From contig NZ_JABEQM010000007.1 of the NCBI RefSeq assembly GCF_014174155.1, positions 173,949 through 237,948 of the forward strand: a stretch of 64,000 nt of DNA, written 5' to 3'. Position 1 is the stretch's first letter. Every line of letters begins with the position of its first letter. The notes beneath the pieces are model-generated. The model was not told where the DNA came from, did not search any database, and worked only from the letters and a program-made list of their open reading frames with translations. A program made the position numbers and the translations under genes. Below, piece after piece: positions 32,332-41,289 of the stretch. Origin of the DNA: Gluconacetobacter tumulisoli. Lineage in GTDB: Bacteria > Pseudomonadota > Alphaproteobacteria > Acetobacterales > Acetobacteraceae.

Positions 32332-34926
32332 ATGCAGTCCCTTCCGATCGGTCGCCTCGTGGCGGTCTGTTCCCATCGCGCCGTGCTCGTGCTGCTGCTG
32401 TTCATGGTCCTGGTCGGGGGCGCCGTGGCATGCAGCATGAAGCGGCTGGACGTCACGACGGACACCGGCACGATGTTTTCCGCCAGCCTGCCGTGGAAGA
32501 AGCGGTCGGACGAACTGGCGCGCCTGTTCCCGCAGAACCAGGACCGGCTGGTGGCGGTGATCGACGCCGACCTGCCGGAAGAGGCGCAGGCGACCGCGCG
32601 CCAACTGGCGGACCGGCTGCGCGGCGACACGGCGAATTTCCATTCTGTCGACCTGCCCCAGCAGGACCCGTACCTGATCCGCAACGGTCTGATGTTCCTG
32701 GACAACAAGACCCTGGCCTCGGTGCTGGACACCACGGTGACGGCCCAGCCTTTCCTCGGCGGCCTTGCGGCCGATCCGTCCGGGCGGGGCCTGTTCGACG
32801 CGCTGTCGCTGATCGCGCTGGGCGTGTCGCAGGGACAGGCGGACCTCAAGAATTTCCAGCCGGCGCTGAACGCCTTCGCCTCCACGCTGGAACAGGCGGC
32901 GGACGGCCACGCGCAGCCCTTGTCGTGGGAACGGATGCTGGCCAGCGACCTCGCCGATCTGGGGGGTAAATTCCAGTTCGTGGTCACCCGGCCCCGGCTG
33001 GATTACGGGTCGTTCCAGCCGGGCGGGGCCGCCAGCGACGCCATGCGCCGGGCGATCGCCGGCCTGGAATTCGTGCGGTCGGGCCATGCGCACGTCCATT
33101 TGACCGGCGACGTCCAGATCAATGACGAGGAATTCGCCACCGTCGCGCAGGGCATGGTGGCGGGCCTGCTGGGCTCGCTGGCGCTGGTCACGCTGTGGCT
33201 GTTCCTGGCGGTGCGGACCTGGCGCATCATCGTGCCCATCGTCATCACGCTGGTGGCGGGCCTGCTGCTGACCACCGGTTTCGCGGCCCTGGCCGTGGGC
33301 ACGCTGAATTTGATTTCCGTGGCCTTCGCGGTGTTGTTCGTAGGTATCGCGGTGGATTTCGCGATCCAGTTTTCCGTGCGCTTCCGTGCGCAGCGCCTGT
33401 CCTGCGGGGGGCTGCCCGGGCTGCATGAGGCGCTGGCGCGCACTGGCGACGAGACCGGGCACCAGATCATGGTCGCCTCGCTGGCGACGATGGCGGGTTT
33501 CCTGGCCTTCACGCCCACCGCCTTCGTCGGCGTCGCGCAGCTGGGCCTGATCGCGGGCTTCGGCATGCTGATCGCATTCGTCTGCACGCTGACGCTGCTG
33601 CCGGCGCTGCTGCGGCTGTTCCGCCCGTCTCTGGACCACCCGACGACCGGCTTTGCCTTCGCCCGCCCGGCGGATCGCGCCGTGCGGGTCCATCGCGGGC
33701 CGATCCTCAGCGTCTTCACCTTCCTGGCCGTCCTGGGCGCGGTGCTGATCCCGGTCCTGACCTTCGATGCCGATCCGCTGCACACCAAGGATCCGAAATC
33801 CGAGGGAATGCAGGTGCTGCGCCAGCTGATGACCGACCCGCAATCCTCGCCCTACGGGGCGGAAGTGCTGGCCCCGAACCTGAAGCAGGCCGAAATCCTG
33901 GCCGGCCGCCTGTCGCACCTGCCGCTGGTGGACGATGCGATGTGGCTGGGGTCGATGGTGCCGGAGGACCAGCCGGCGAAGCTGGCGATGATCCAGGATT
34001 CGGCGTCGATCCTGCTGCCGACCCTGATCGTCCCCGACCCGAAGCCCGCGCCCGACGCCGCCGCCCTGCGCGCGTCGGCGGCCAAGACGGCGCATGACCT
34101 GGGCGGGGTGCTGGACAAGCTGCCGCCCGGCGATCCGCTGCGGCGCATCCAGTCGGCGCTGGACCGCCTGTCGCGGGCGTCCGACCCGGTGATGATGGCG
34201 GCGAACGCGGCGCTGGTGCGCTTCCTGCCGACGCAGCTGGACCAATTGCGCCTGATGCTGTCGGCGCAGCCGGTCACGATCGCCGACGTTCCCCCCTCGA
34301 TCCGGCAGGACTATCTGCTGCCCGATGGCCGTGCGTTGGTGGAAATTCATCCGAAACGCGAAATGGTCAGCAACGCGGATCTGCATGCCTATGTCGCGCA
34401 GATCCGCAGCATCGCCCCCGACGCCGGGGGGGATGCGATCGAAGTGGTCGAAAGCGCGACGACCATGGTCCATGCCTTCGTCTTCGCCGCGCTGTCGGCC
34501 ATCGTCATGATCGCGGTGATCCTGCTGGTGGCGCTGCGACGGCTGCTGGACATGGCGCTGGTGCTGGCGCCGCTGCTGCTGTCGGCGCTGATGACGGTCA
34601 TCCTGATCGTCCTGGTGCCCGAACAGCTGAATTTCGCCAACATCATCGCGCTGCCGCTTCTGCTGGGCGTCGGCGTGTCGTTCAATATCTATTTCGTGAT
34701 GAACTGGCGCGCCGGCGTGCGTGCGCCGCTGTCCAGCCCCACGGCGCGGGCGGTCCTGTTTTCGGCATTGACGACGGGGACGGCGTTCGGTTCGCTCGCC
34801 GCGTCGCATCATCCGGGGACGGCCAGCATGGGCCGGCTGCTGCTGCTGTCGCTGAGCTGCACGCTGCTGGCGACCCTGATCTTCGTGCCCGCCCTGCTGC
34901 CGAAGCGGGCGATCGACGAACGCTAG
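32332..34926 (+). CDS. hpnN: Hopanoid transporter HpnN (RND superfamily)
   Basis: An 864-residue RND-superfamily protein needed in other bacteria to move hopanoids to the outer membrane. It has a first helix at about residues 17-38, a large periplasmic domain (residues 40-250), five helices including VGIAVDFAIQFSVRFRA (the MmpL/HpnN-type helix-4 aspartate), a second periplasmic domain, and a final helix bundle with LPLLLGVGVSFNIYFVMNW. The tandem layout is that of HpnN/MmpL, not of the 12-helix drug pumps. ATG 32332 gives the normal family start; the longer frame to 32179 is non-conserved. It is followed at once by a double hairpin repeat. Confidence 0.92.
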   Translation: MQSLPIGRLVAVCSHRAVLVLLLFMVLVGGAVACSMKRLDVTTDTGTMFSASLPWKKRSDELARLFPQNQDRLVAVIDADLPEEAQATARQLADRLRGDTANFHSVDLPQQDPYLIRNGLMFLDNKTLASVLDTTVTAQPFLGGLAADPSGRGLFDALSLIALGVSQGQADLKNFQPALNAFASTLEQAADGHAQPLSWERMLASDLADLGGKFQFVVTRPRLDYGSFQPGGAASDAMRRAIAGLEFVRSGHAHVHLTGDVQINDEEFATVAQGMVAGLLGSLALVTLWLFLAVRTWRIIVPIVITLVAGLLLTTGFAALAVGTLNLISVAFAVLFVGIAVDFAIQFSVRFRAQRLSCGGLPGLHEALARTGDETGHQIMVASLATMAGFLAFTPTAFVGVAQLGLIAGFGMLIAFVCTLTLLPALLRLFRPSLDHPTTGFAFARPADRAVRVHRGPILSVFTFLAVLGAVLIPVLTFDADPLHTKDPKSEGMQVLRQLMTDPQSSPYGAEVLAPNLKQAEILAGRLSHLPLVDDAMWLGSMVPEDQPAKLAMIQDSASILLPTLIVPDPKPAPDAAALRASAAKTAHDLGGVLDKLPPGDPLRRIQSALDRLSRASDPVMMAANAALVRFLPTQLDQLRLMLSAQPVTIADVPPSIRQDYLLPDGRALVEIHPKREMVSNADLHAYVAQIRSIAPDAGGDAIEVVESATTMVHAFVFAALSAIVMIAVILLVALRRLLDMALVLAPLLLSALMTVILIVLVPEQLNFANIIALPLLLGVGVSFNIYFVMNWRAGVRAPLSSPTARAVLFSALTTGTAFGSLAASHHPGTASMGRLLLLSLSCTLLATLIFVPALLPKRAIDER

Positions 34927-34980
34927 GCAAGGGCCGAGGCCCTTGCCGGGTCGGGCAGCGCCCCGACCTTCCTTGGCCCG
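34927..34980. repeat. Modular hairpin repeat, family A, two-hairpin copy
   Basis: Immediately after the hpnN stop, GGCAAGGGCC-GA-GGCCCTTGCC is a perfect 10-bp stem. It is followed by GGTCGGG-CAGCG-CCCCGACC. These are modules 2 and 1 of family A in inverted order. The repeat fills the convergent hpnN/SQR gap, where it could end transcription from both sides. Confidence 0.7.
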
Positions 34981-36237
34981 TCAGCCGGCGTCCAGCGGCT
35001 TGTGCGGCACGCTCACGTCGCGGCCGGGCAGCATCATGTTCCAGTACAGCCTGGGGAAGACCTGGGTCTTGAGGAACCAGGCGAAGCGGCTGGGCTTGCG
35101 CTGGTCGTAATGGAAGCTGGGGGCGGGCACGCCGCCATACAGGAATTCCGCCAGCACCACCCGCCCGTAGGACACCGTCAGCGGGCAGGCGCCGTACCCG
35201 TCATAGGTCTTGTCCAGCGGCCGTCCGTCCAGCGACGCCAGCACGTTCGCCACCACGACCGGGGCCTGCGCGCGGACGGCGGCGGCGGTCTTGGCATTGG
35301 TGGTGCCGGCCACGTCGCCCAGGCCGAACACGGTGTCGAAGCGCGCATGGCGCAGCGTCGCGGGATCGACGTCCAGCCATCCGGCAGAATTGGCCAGCGG
35401 GCTGGTCTTCACGAAATCCGGGGCGCTCTGCGGCGGGGTGACGTGCAGCATGTCGAAGCTGCGGGTGACGGTCGTGCTGCTGCCGTCCGGGCCGGTGACG
35501 GCGAAGGTGGCCGTGCGCTGCGGCCCGTCCACCGCGACCAGATTGTGCTTGTAGTGCAGATCAACGCCGTAATAATCGATCGCGTCCTGCAGCGACGGCA
35601 CGAAATATTTCACGCCGAACAGGACGTCCCCCGCCAGGCAGAAATCGACCTTCATGCGGCTGAGCACGCCCTCCTTCCGCCAGTGATCGGAGGCGAGATA
35701 GACGATCTTCTGCGGCGCGCCGGCGCATTTGATCGGCATGGCCGGCTGGGTGAACAGGGCGGTCCCGCCCTTCAGCGACTGGATGCACGACCAGGTATAT
35801 TCGACCGAATCCCGGGAATAATTGCTGCATACCCCGTTGCGGCCCAGGGTGTCCTCCAGCCCCGCGATCTTCGACCAGTCGAGCTGCAGGCCCGGGCAGA
35901 CGATCAGGCGGCGGTAGCCGATCCGCCGGCCGTCGGCCAGGGTGACGGTATTTTCCTCGGGCGTGAAGGAGGCGACGGCGGCGCGCAGCCAGCGCACGCC
36001 CTTGGGGATCAGGCCGCCTTCCTGCCGCAGCGTTTCCTTCAGCTTCATCACGCCGGCGCCGACCAGCGTCCAGCCGGGCTGGTAGGCATGGGTGGTGGCA
36101 GGGTCGATGATCGCGATCGACAGGCTGGGCCGCTTGCGCTTCAGCTGGGATGCGACGGTGATTCCTGCCGCCCCGCCGCCGACGATGACGACCGTAAAGC
36201 GGTCGGCTTCCGGAATGTCCTGCTGAGTCGAAACCAT
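34981..36237 (-). CDS. Sulfide:quinone oxidoreductase, type II
   Basis: A 418-residue FAD enzyme that oxidises sulfide and passes electrons to the quinone pool at the membrane. The dinucleotide fold starts VVIVGGGAAGITVASQL. Both redox cysteines of the type II (SQOR) enzymes are present: Cys171 in PIKCAGAPQKIVYLA and Cys351 in YGACPLTVSYGRVVLAEF. GLGDVAGTTNAKTAAAVR is the second FAD-contact region. The tail FLKTQVFPRLYWNMML fits the membrane-anchoring C-terminal helices. AAGGAG lies before ATG 36237. No rhodanese or persulfide dioxygenase gene is adjacent. Confidence 0.93.
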   Translation of the reverse strand: MVSTQQDIPEADRFTVVIVGGGAAGITVASQLKRKRPSLSIAIIDPATTHAYQPGWTLVGAGVMKLKETLRQEGGLIPKGVRWLRAAVASFTPEENTVTLADGRRIGYRRLIVCPGLQLDWSKIAGLEDTLGRNGVCSNYSRDSVEYTWSCIQSLKGGTALFTQPAMPIKCAGAPQKIVYLASDHWRKEGVLSRMKVDFCLAGDVLFGVKYFVPSLQDAIDYYGVDLHYKHNLVAVDGPQRTATFAVTGPDGSSTTVTRSFDMLHVTPPQSAPDFVKTSPLANSAGWLDVDPATLRHARFDTVFGLGDVAGTTNAKTAAAVRAQAPVVVANVLASLDGRPLDKTYDGYGACPLTVSYGRVVLAEFLYGGVPAPSFHYDQRKPSRFAWFLKTQVFPRLYWNMMLPGRDVSVPHKPLDAG

Positions 36238-36400
36238 GGGACACGCTCCTTGATTGAGATCGTTGGGGGACCGGGAACCGATCCTAGCACCGATCCCCCC
36301 GATCGCGAGGGGACCCGCGCCGGGGCCGCCGCTTTCGAAGGGCAGGCTACATCCCGGGGCGGGCCGGTCATTGATGCAGGTCAGGTCATCCCGGAGGCGG

Positions 36401-36637
36401 TCAGGCCTTGAACCAGACCTCGACCGGGCCCTGCAGCTTCATGGTCATGGGATTGCCGCGCCGGTCGGTGGTCTTGCCGACCGACAGGCGGACCCAACCC
36501 TCGCTGATGCAATATTCCTCGACATTCGTCTTCTCGATGCCTTTGAAGCGGACGCCAATTCCGCGTTCCAGCAGGGCCGCGTCGTGAAACGGGCTTTCGG
36601 GGTTGGCGGACAGGCGGTCTGGGGGGGTATCACTCAT
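36401..36637 (-). CDS. DUF3297 family protein
   Basis: A 78-residue soluble protein: SDTPPDRLSANPESPFHDAA, LERGIGVRFKGIEKTNVEEY, then WVRLSVGKTTDRRGNPMTMK and GPVEVWF. The sequence matches the small DUF3297 family common in proteobacteria; its function is unknown. The frame stays open upstream, but AAAGG sits before the ATG at 36637, which gives the family's usual length. The 163-nt gap to the SQR start holds no other gene. Confidence 0.85.
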   Translation of the reverse strand: MSDTPPDRLSANPESPFHDAALLERGIGVRFKGIEKTNVEEYCISEGWVRLSVGKTTDRRGNPMTMKLQGPVEVWFKA

Positions 36638-36741
36638 CGGACTGGCCTTTGCAGGGTGACGATCATGTGCGCTGACATAGCGGGTACCGGCCGCCAATCC
36701 AACCGCCGGGCCCGGTCCCGAGTTTCCGAAGGACAACGCCC

Positions 36742-37575
36742 TTGTCGGCGTTTGGCCCCCCGCGCATGAGCTGGCGTCGGCATGTCGTCCGGCGCCTTGG
36801 GCCGGACGGGGTCGAGGACCGCGCGCTGGCGCTGGCCGAGGAGGTGCCGGTGGCGCTGGCCTATAACGGCGTGCCGCATGCGGTGATGATGGCGACGCCG
36901 GAAGACCTGCGGGATTTCGCGATCGGCTTCTCGCTGACCGAGGGGATCGTGTCCTCGGCCGCCGCGATCCGCGACCTGCGGGTCGACGTCGGACCGCGCG
37001 GGGTGGAGATCGGGATACGGATCCCTGGCGAGGATTTCGCGCGCCTGCTGGGGCGGCGCCGGCAGGTGACCGGCCGTACCGGGTGCGGCGTGTGTGGGGT
37101 GGAGGATCTGGCGGCGCTGGATCCGGCGCCCCCAAGCGTGGCGGTCGGCCCGCGCCTGGCGCTGTCGGCGATCCGCCGTGCGCTGGATGCGCTGGAGGGG
37201 CGGCAGGTGCTGAACGCGGTGGTGCATATGGTCCATGGCGCGGCCTGGGCGGACCCCGACGGCACCGTGCGGCTGGTGCGCGAGGATGTCGGCCGCCACA
37301 ACGCGCTGGACAAGCTGATCGGCGCGGGGCTGGGGGGCGACATGCTGGAGGGACGCGGGTTCGGGAACGGGTTCTGCCTGATCACAAGCCGGTGTTCGTA
37401 CGAGATGGTGCAGAAGGCCGCGATGGCCGGAATTCCCGCCATTGTCGCGATCTCCGCGCCCACCGGGCGGGCGGTGGACATGGCGCAGGCGGCCGGCCTG
37501 ACGCTGGTCGCGCTGGCGCGACGCGACGCGCAGATGATATTCACCCATGCTGGCCGTATCGATACGACCGGCTGA
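36742..37575 (+). CDS. fdhD: Sulfurtransferase FdhD for molybdoenzyme maturation
   Basis: A 277-residue protein that moves sulfur from a cysteine desulfurase to the Mo-bisPGD cofactor of formate dehydrogenase-type enzymes. Motifs are LAEEVPVALAYNGVPHAVMM, DLRDFAIGFSLTEGI, the redox pair CGVC (Cys115, Cys118), EDVGRHNALDKLIG, and TSRCSYEMVQKAAMAGIPA. TTG 36742 has GAAGGA 8 nt upstream; ATG 36766 has none but is a standard codon. The TTG lies in DNA resembling repeat family A, so the start is uncertain. The downstream YdeP-type enzyme is its likely client. Confidence 0.93.
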   Translation: MSAFGPPRMSWRRHVVRRLGPDGVEDRALALAEEVPVALAYNGVPHAVMMATPEDLRDFAIGFSLTEGIVSSAAAIRDLRVDVGPRGVEIGIRIPGEDFARLLGRRRQVTGRTGCGVCGVEDLAALDPAPPSVAVGPRLALSAIRRALDALEGRQVLNAVVHMVHGAAWADPDGTVRLVREDVGRHNALDKLIGAGLGGDMLEGRGFGNGFCLITSRCSYEMVQKAAMAGIPAIVAISAPTGRAVDMAQAAGLTLVALARRDAQMIFTHAGRIDTTG

Positions 37576-37621
37576 AGACGATCGGCACGACCCCGAAATC
37601 CCGCGTTTCCGGCGAGGCAGC

Positions 37622-39931
37622 ATGTCCGAACAGGTGAAATTCCGGCCCTACTCCCATCCCGCCGGTGGCTGGGGCGCGGCGAAGGCCACGGCCAAGGCCC
37701 TGCTGGAGCAGAGCGTGGTCACCACCGGGTCGCGCGCGCTGCTGTCGATGAATCATCCCGACGGGTTCAAGTGCCCCAGCTGCGCCTGGCCCAATCCCGA
37801 TCGGGAAAAGACGCTGGAATTCTGCGAGAACGGGGCGAAGGCACTGGCGGTCGAGGCCACGAAGCGGCGGATCGGGCGTGATTTCTTTGCCGCCCATACC
37901 GTCACCGACCTGATGGGGCGCAGCGATTACTGGCTGGAAGAACAGGGGCGCCTGACCGAGCCCATGCGCTATGACGCGGGCACCGACCGTTACGTGCCCT
38001 GTTCGTGGGATGCGGCGTTCGCCCTGATCGGCGATACGCTGCGGGCGCTGGATCACCCGGACCAGGCGGAATTCTACACGTCTGGCCGCACGTCGAACGA
38101 GGCCGCGTTCCTCTATTCCGTGTTCGTGCGGGAATTCGGGACCAATAATTTCCCCGATTGCTCGAACATGTGTCACGAACCGTCCAGCCGGGGCCTGCCG
38201 CCGTCCATCGGCATCGGCAAGGGCACGGTCGTCATCAGCGATTTCGCCAGCACCGAGGCGATCTTCATCATCGGCCAGAATACCGGTACCAACAGCCCCC
38301 GGATGATGAGCGAGCTGGTCCATGCCCGCAAGCGCGGGGTACCGATCGTCGTCATCAACCCGATGCCCGAACGCGCGCTGATGCGCTTCACCGAGCCGCA
38401 GGATCCGGTGAAGATGGCGACCTTCGGGTCCACCGAGATCGCCAGCGAATTCTGCCAGGTCCGGATCGGCGGCGACATCGCCGTGATCAAGGGCATGGTG
38501 AAGACGCTGCTGGAACTGGACGACGCGGCCCGGGCGGCCGGCGCGCCCCGCGTGCTGGACGCCGATTTCATCGCCACCCACACCCATGGGTTCGATGTGG
38601 TGGCGCAGGACGCGCGGGAGACCAGCTGGGCCGACATCGTCGCGGTGTCGGGGCTGGAGGAAGCGCAGATCCGCCGCATCGCCGCGATCTATGCCCGCGC
38701 GAATGCCAGCATCATCTGCTACGGCATGGGCATCACCCAGCACCGGCAGGGCGCGCGCGCGATCCAGCAGATCGCCAATCTTCTGATGATGAAGGGGAAT
38801 TTCGGCAGAAAGGGGGCCGGGATCTGCCCGGTGCGCGGGCATTCCAACGTCCAGGGCGACCGGACCGTGGGCATCGACGAAAAGCCAACCGCCGCCTATC
38901 TGGCCCGCTTGCAGGCCGCCTTCGGCTTCACCCCGCCGACCGAACACGGCCATCATGTCGTCGAGTCCGTGAAGGCGATGATCGACGGGCGCGCGCGCGT
39001 CTTCATCGGCATGGGCGGCAACTTCATCCACGCCATCCCCGACACGCCCATCGGCTACCGGGCGATGGCGGGCCTGGACCTGACGGTGGGCATCGCGATC
39101 AAGCTGAATCGCGGGCATCTGGTCCATGGGCGGCAGGCGCTGATCCTGCCGGTGATCGCGCGGTCGGAAATCGACGTGCAGGTCAGCGGCCCGCAATTCG
39201 TGACGATCGAGGACGCGATGTCCAATGTCGGCGCGTCGCGCGGGGTGCTGGAACCCGCCAGCCCGCACCTGCTGTCGGAAATCGAGATCGTCTGCCGGAT
39301 GGCGAAGGCGACCCTGCCCGACAGCGTGGTGCCGTGGGGGACCTATATCGACGATTACAACCTGATCCGAGACAAGATCGCCGAGGTCTATCCCGATTTC
39401 GCGGGCTTCAACGAACGCATCCGCGAACCCAAGGGCTTCCATCTGTACAACCCGCCGCGCCACCGCGAATGGCGGACCCCGACCGGCAAGGCCAATTTCC
39501 TGCCGTTCGACGGGCTGGCGATGGACCCGCCGGTGGCCGATCCCGCCATGCTGCGTCTGGCGACGGTGCGCTCGCACGACCAGTACAACACGACGATCTA
39601 CAGCAATACCGACCGTTATCGCGGGGTGTACGACACCCGCATGGTGCTGCTGATGAACGCGGACGACATGCGCGACCGCGCCATCGCCCCCGAAACCCGG
39701 GTGGTGGTGGAAACCCTGTCGGACGACGGCGTGGTGCGGCGGGTGGGGGACCTGTGCGCGCTGCCCTATTCCCTGCCGCGCGGGTCGGTGGCGGGCTATT
39801 ATCCCGAACTCAATCCCCTGCTGCCGCTGGACCATTTCGACGAGATCAGCGGCACCCCGGCGGCGAAGTCGATCCCGGTGCGGGTCATGGCGATGGCGGG
39901 CGCGTCGGTATCGGAACCGGTCCCGGCCTGA
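37622..39931 (+). CDS. FdhF/YdeP-family molybdopterin oxidoreductase
   Basis: A 769-residue Mo-bisPGD enzyme of the formate dehydrogenase superfamily, YdeP branch. Near the N terminus it has CPSCAWPNPDREKTLEFCENG: only a CxxC pair and a later Cys, not the complete four-cysteine motif for a 4Fe-4S cluster. FTSGRTSNEAAF-type sequence (EFYTSGRTSNEAAFLYSVF) and NFPDCSNMCHEPSSRGL follow, with the candidate Mo-ligand Cys-His. GMGITQHRQGARAIQQIANL and MKGNFGRKGAGICPVRGHSN are typical, and the C-terminal domain ends with a MopB-CT fold. E. coli YdeP is linked to acid resistance; the substrate is unknown. It lies 46 nt after fdhD. Confidence 0.9.
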   Translation: MSEQVKFRPYSHPAGGWGAAKATAKALLEQSVVTTGSRALLSMNHPDGFKCPSCAWPNPDREKTLEFCENGAKALAVEATKRRIGRDFFAAHTVTDLMGRSDYWLEEQGRLTEPMRYDAGTDRYVPCSWDAAFALIGDTLRALDHPDQAEFYTSGRTSNEAAFLYSVFVREFGTNNFPDCSNMCHEPSSRGLPPSIGIGKGTVVISDFASTEAIFIIGQNTGTNSPRMMSELVHARKRGVPIVVINPMPERALMRFTEPQDPVKMATFGSTEIASEFCQVRIGGDIAVIKGMVKTLLELDDAARAAGAPRVLDADFIATHTHGFDVVAQDARETSWADIVAVSGLEEAQIRRIAAIYARANASIICYGMGITQHRQGARAIQQIANLLMMKGNFGRKGAGICPVRGHSNVQGDRTVGIDEKPTAAYLARLQAAFGFTPPTEHGHHVVESVKAMIDGRARVFIGMGGNFIHAIPDTPIGYRAMAGLDLTVGIAIKLNRGHLVHGRQALILPVIARSEIDVQVSGPQFVTIEDAMSNVGASRGVLEPASPHLLSEIEIVCRMAKATLPDSVVPWGTYIDDYNLIRDKIAEVYPDFAGFNERIREPKGFHLYNPPRHREWRTPTGKANFLPFDGLAMDPPVADPAMLRLATVRSHDQYNTTIYSNTDRYRGVYDTRMVLLMNADDMRDRAIAPETRVVVETLSDDGVVRRVGDLCALPYSLPRGSVAGYYPELNPLLPLDHFDEISGTPAAKSIPVRVMAMAGASVSEPVPA

Positions 39932-40514
39932 CCGGCGCGGGCGGCGGGACCATCACGTCCAGCAGCACGTGCGGGTCGCCGTTGCAGGCGGGATTGGCCA
40001 GCAGGGGCCGAAGCTGCCCGTCCAGCAGCAGGGTGCAGAAGCCATGCAGCAGCGACCAGCGAAAGGTGACCTGGCCCAGGGTCGCCAGGTCGGATTCGGC
40101 CGGCATCCGCGCCTCCGACCCGACCGAGCGCAGCAGCACCGCCCACGAGGCCTGCGATGCGGCGGCCAGCGACTCCCGGCGGTAATCCAGCCGGTCGGAT
40201 CGGAACATCAGCGTATACAGCCCCGGATTGTCCTGCGCGAAGCGGACATAGGCATGGACCGGCGCGCGGGGCGTGGGGTCGGTCGTGGCGCGGCGTATCG
40301 TCTCGGCCAGGCGCTGGAAGCCGATGGCCGCCAGATCGCTCAGCAGGCCGGACAGATCGCCGAAATGATGGGCCGGGGCGGTCGCGGACACCCCGGCTTC
40401 CCGCGCGATGCCGCGTAGCGACAGGGCGGACGGCCCGTCCTGGTCCAGCAGGCGCTCGGCGGCCTCCAGCACGGCCGCGCGCAGATTGCCGTGGTGATAG
40501 GGGGGTCTGGACAT
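39885..40514 (-). CDS. TetR-family transcriptional regulator
   Basis: A 209-residue repressor-type protein. The N-terminal helix-turn-helix is NLRAAVLEAAERLLDQDG, LSLRGIAREAGVSATAPAHH and FGDLSGLL. The C-terminal ligand domain has GLYTLMFRSDRLDYR and TFRWSLLHGFCTLLLDGQL, in the WHG-domain TetR subgroup. It is divergent from the membrane gene at 40617, and a perfect 19-bp palindrome lies between the two starts. Its 3' end overlaps the YdeP-type gene by 47 nt, convergent. Confidence 0.92.
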   Translation of the reverse strand: MSRPPYHHGNLRAAVLEAAERLLDQDGPSALSLRGIAREAGVSATAPAHHFGDLSGLLSDLAAIGFQRLAETIRRATTDPTPRAPVHAYVRFAQDNPGLYTLMFRSDRLDYRRESLAAASQASWAVLLRSVGSEARMPAESDLATLGQVTFRWSLLHGFCTLLLDGQLRPLLANPACNGDPHVLLDVMVPPPAPVRPGPVPIPTRPPSP

Positions 40515-40540
40515 GACGGCCAGCCTAGCCCGGATCTTTT

Positions 40541-40559
40541 ATCTTTACAATGTAAAGAT
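40541..40559. promoter_or_regulatory. Palindromic operator, likely for the adjacent TetR regulator
   Basis: ATCTTTACA-A-TGTAAAGAT is a perfect 19-bp palindrome in the 102-nt gap between the divergent TetR gene and the membrane-protein gene. It is strikingly AT-rich against its surroundings. Size and site are typical of TetR operators controlling both genes. Confidence 0.75.
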
Positions 40560-40616
40560 TGATGTGGAATCGTCCCGTCACCCCGCCACCGGACGGGTAT
40601 CGCGAAAGGGCATTCC

Positions 40617-41285
40617 ATGATCGTGCGGGACTCCACCCCTGTTTCCGCTCCTCCCGCCGCTCTGCCGGGCATGAGTCTGACAACCGGCGGACTGGCGCGG
40701 GAAATCGCGCTGAACGTCGTGCTGCCGTGGGGCATCGTGACCGGGACGGACCGTCTGGGCTATGGCGCGCTGACTGCCAGCCTGGCGGCGTCGGGCACGA
40801 TGCTGCTGGTGATGCTGGCAGGCGTGCTGCGCCGGCGCCGGCTGGATGCGATGACGCTGCTGGCCCTGGCGGCGACGCTGGCGGGCGCGGCCTGCGCGAT
40901 GTGGTTCACGACGCCCGGCCTGGTGCTGGCGCACTCCTCGCTGGTGACGGGGGCGATCGGCCTGGTCTTCCTCGGCTCGCTGCTACGGCGGCGCCCGCTG
41001 GTCTATGACCTGGCACGGGCCATGGTGGGAACGACGCCCGAGCGGATGGCGGCGTTCGAGGGGCGGTGGGCCTTTCCCCCCTTTCGCCGCTTCATGCGGC
41101 TGCTGACCTTGGCCTGGGCGACGATATTGCTGGGCGAGGCCGCGGCGCGACTGGCAGTGGTGCTGTGGTGGCCCAACCCGGTGCTGCTGGGGGCGATGCA
41201 TGTACTGTGGATCGTCATTCCCGTCGTGCTGGTGCCCTGGAGCATCCGGATCGGTCGACGGATGGCCGCCGCGCAACCTGTTTGA
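40617..41285 (+). CDS. VC0807-like integral membrane protein
   Basis: A 222-residue protein with about six membrane helices in pairs: EIALNVVLPWGIVTGTDRL, ALTASLAASGTMLLVMLAGV, LLALAATLAGAACAMWF, LVTGAIGLVFLGSLL, FMRLLTLAWATILLGEAAAR, and HVLWIVIPVVLVPWSI. The arrangement (paired helices, an RRRPLVYDLAR loop after helix 4, a long amphipathic cytosolic segment) recalls the uncharacterised VC0807 family. No function is known. ATG 40617 follows a poor ribosome site; it could begin at the internal ATG near 40671. Expression is probably controlled by the divergent TetR. Confidence 0.75.
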   Translation: MIVRDSTPVSAPPAALPGMSLTTGGLAREIALNVVLPWGIVTGTDRLGYGALTASLAASGTMLLVMLAGVLRRRRLDAMTLLALAATLAGAACAMWFTTPGLVLAHSSLVTGAIGLVFLGSLLRRRPLVYDLARAMVGTTPERMAAFEGRWAFPPFRRFMRLLTLAWATILLGEAAARLAVVLWWPNPVLLGAMHVLWIVIPVVLVPWSIRIGRRMAAAQPV

Positions 41286-41289
41286 AGAA

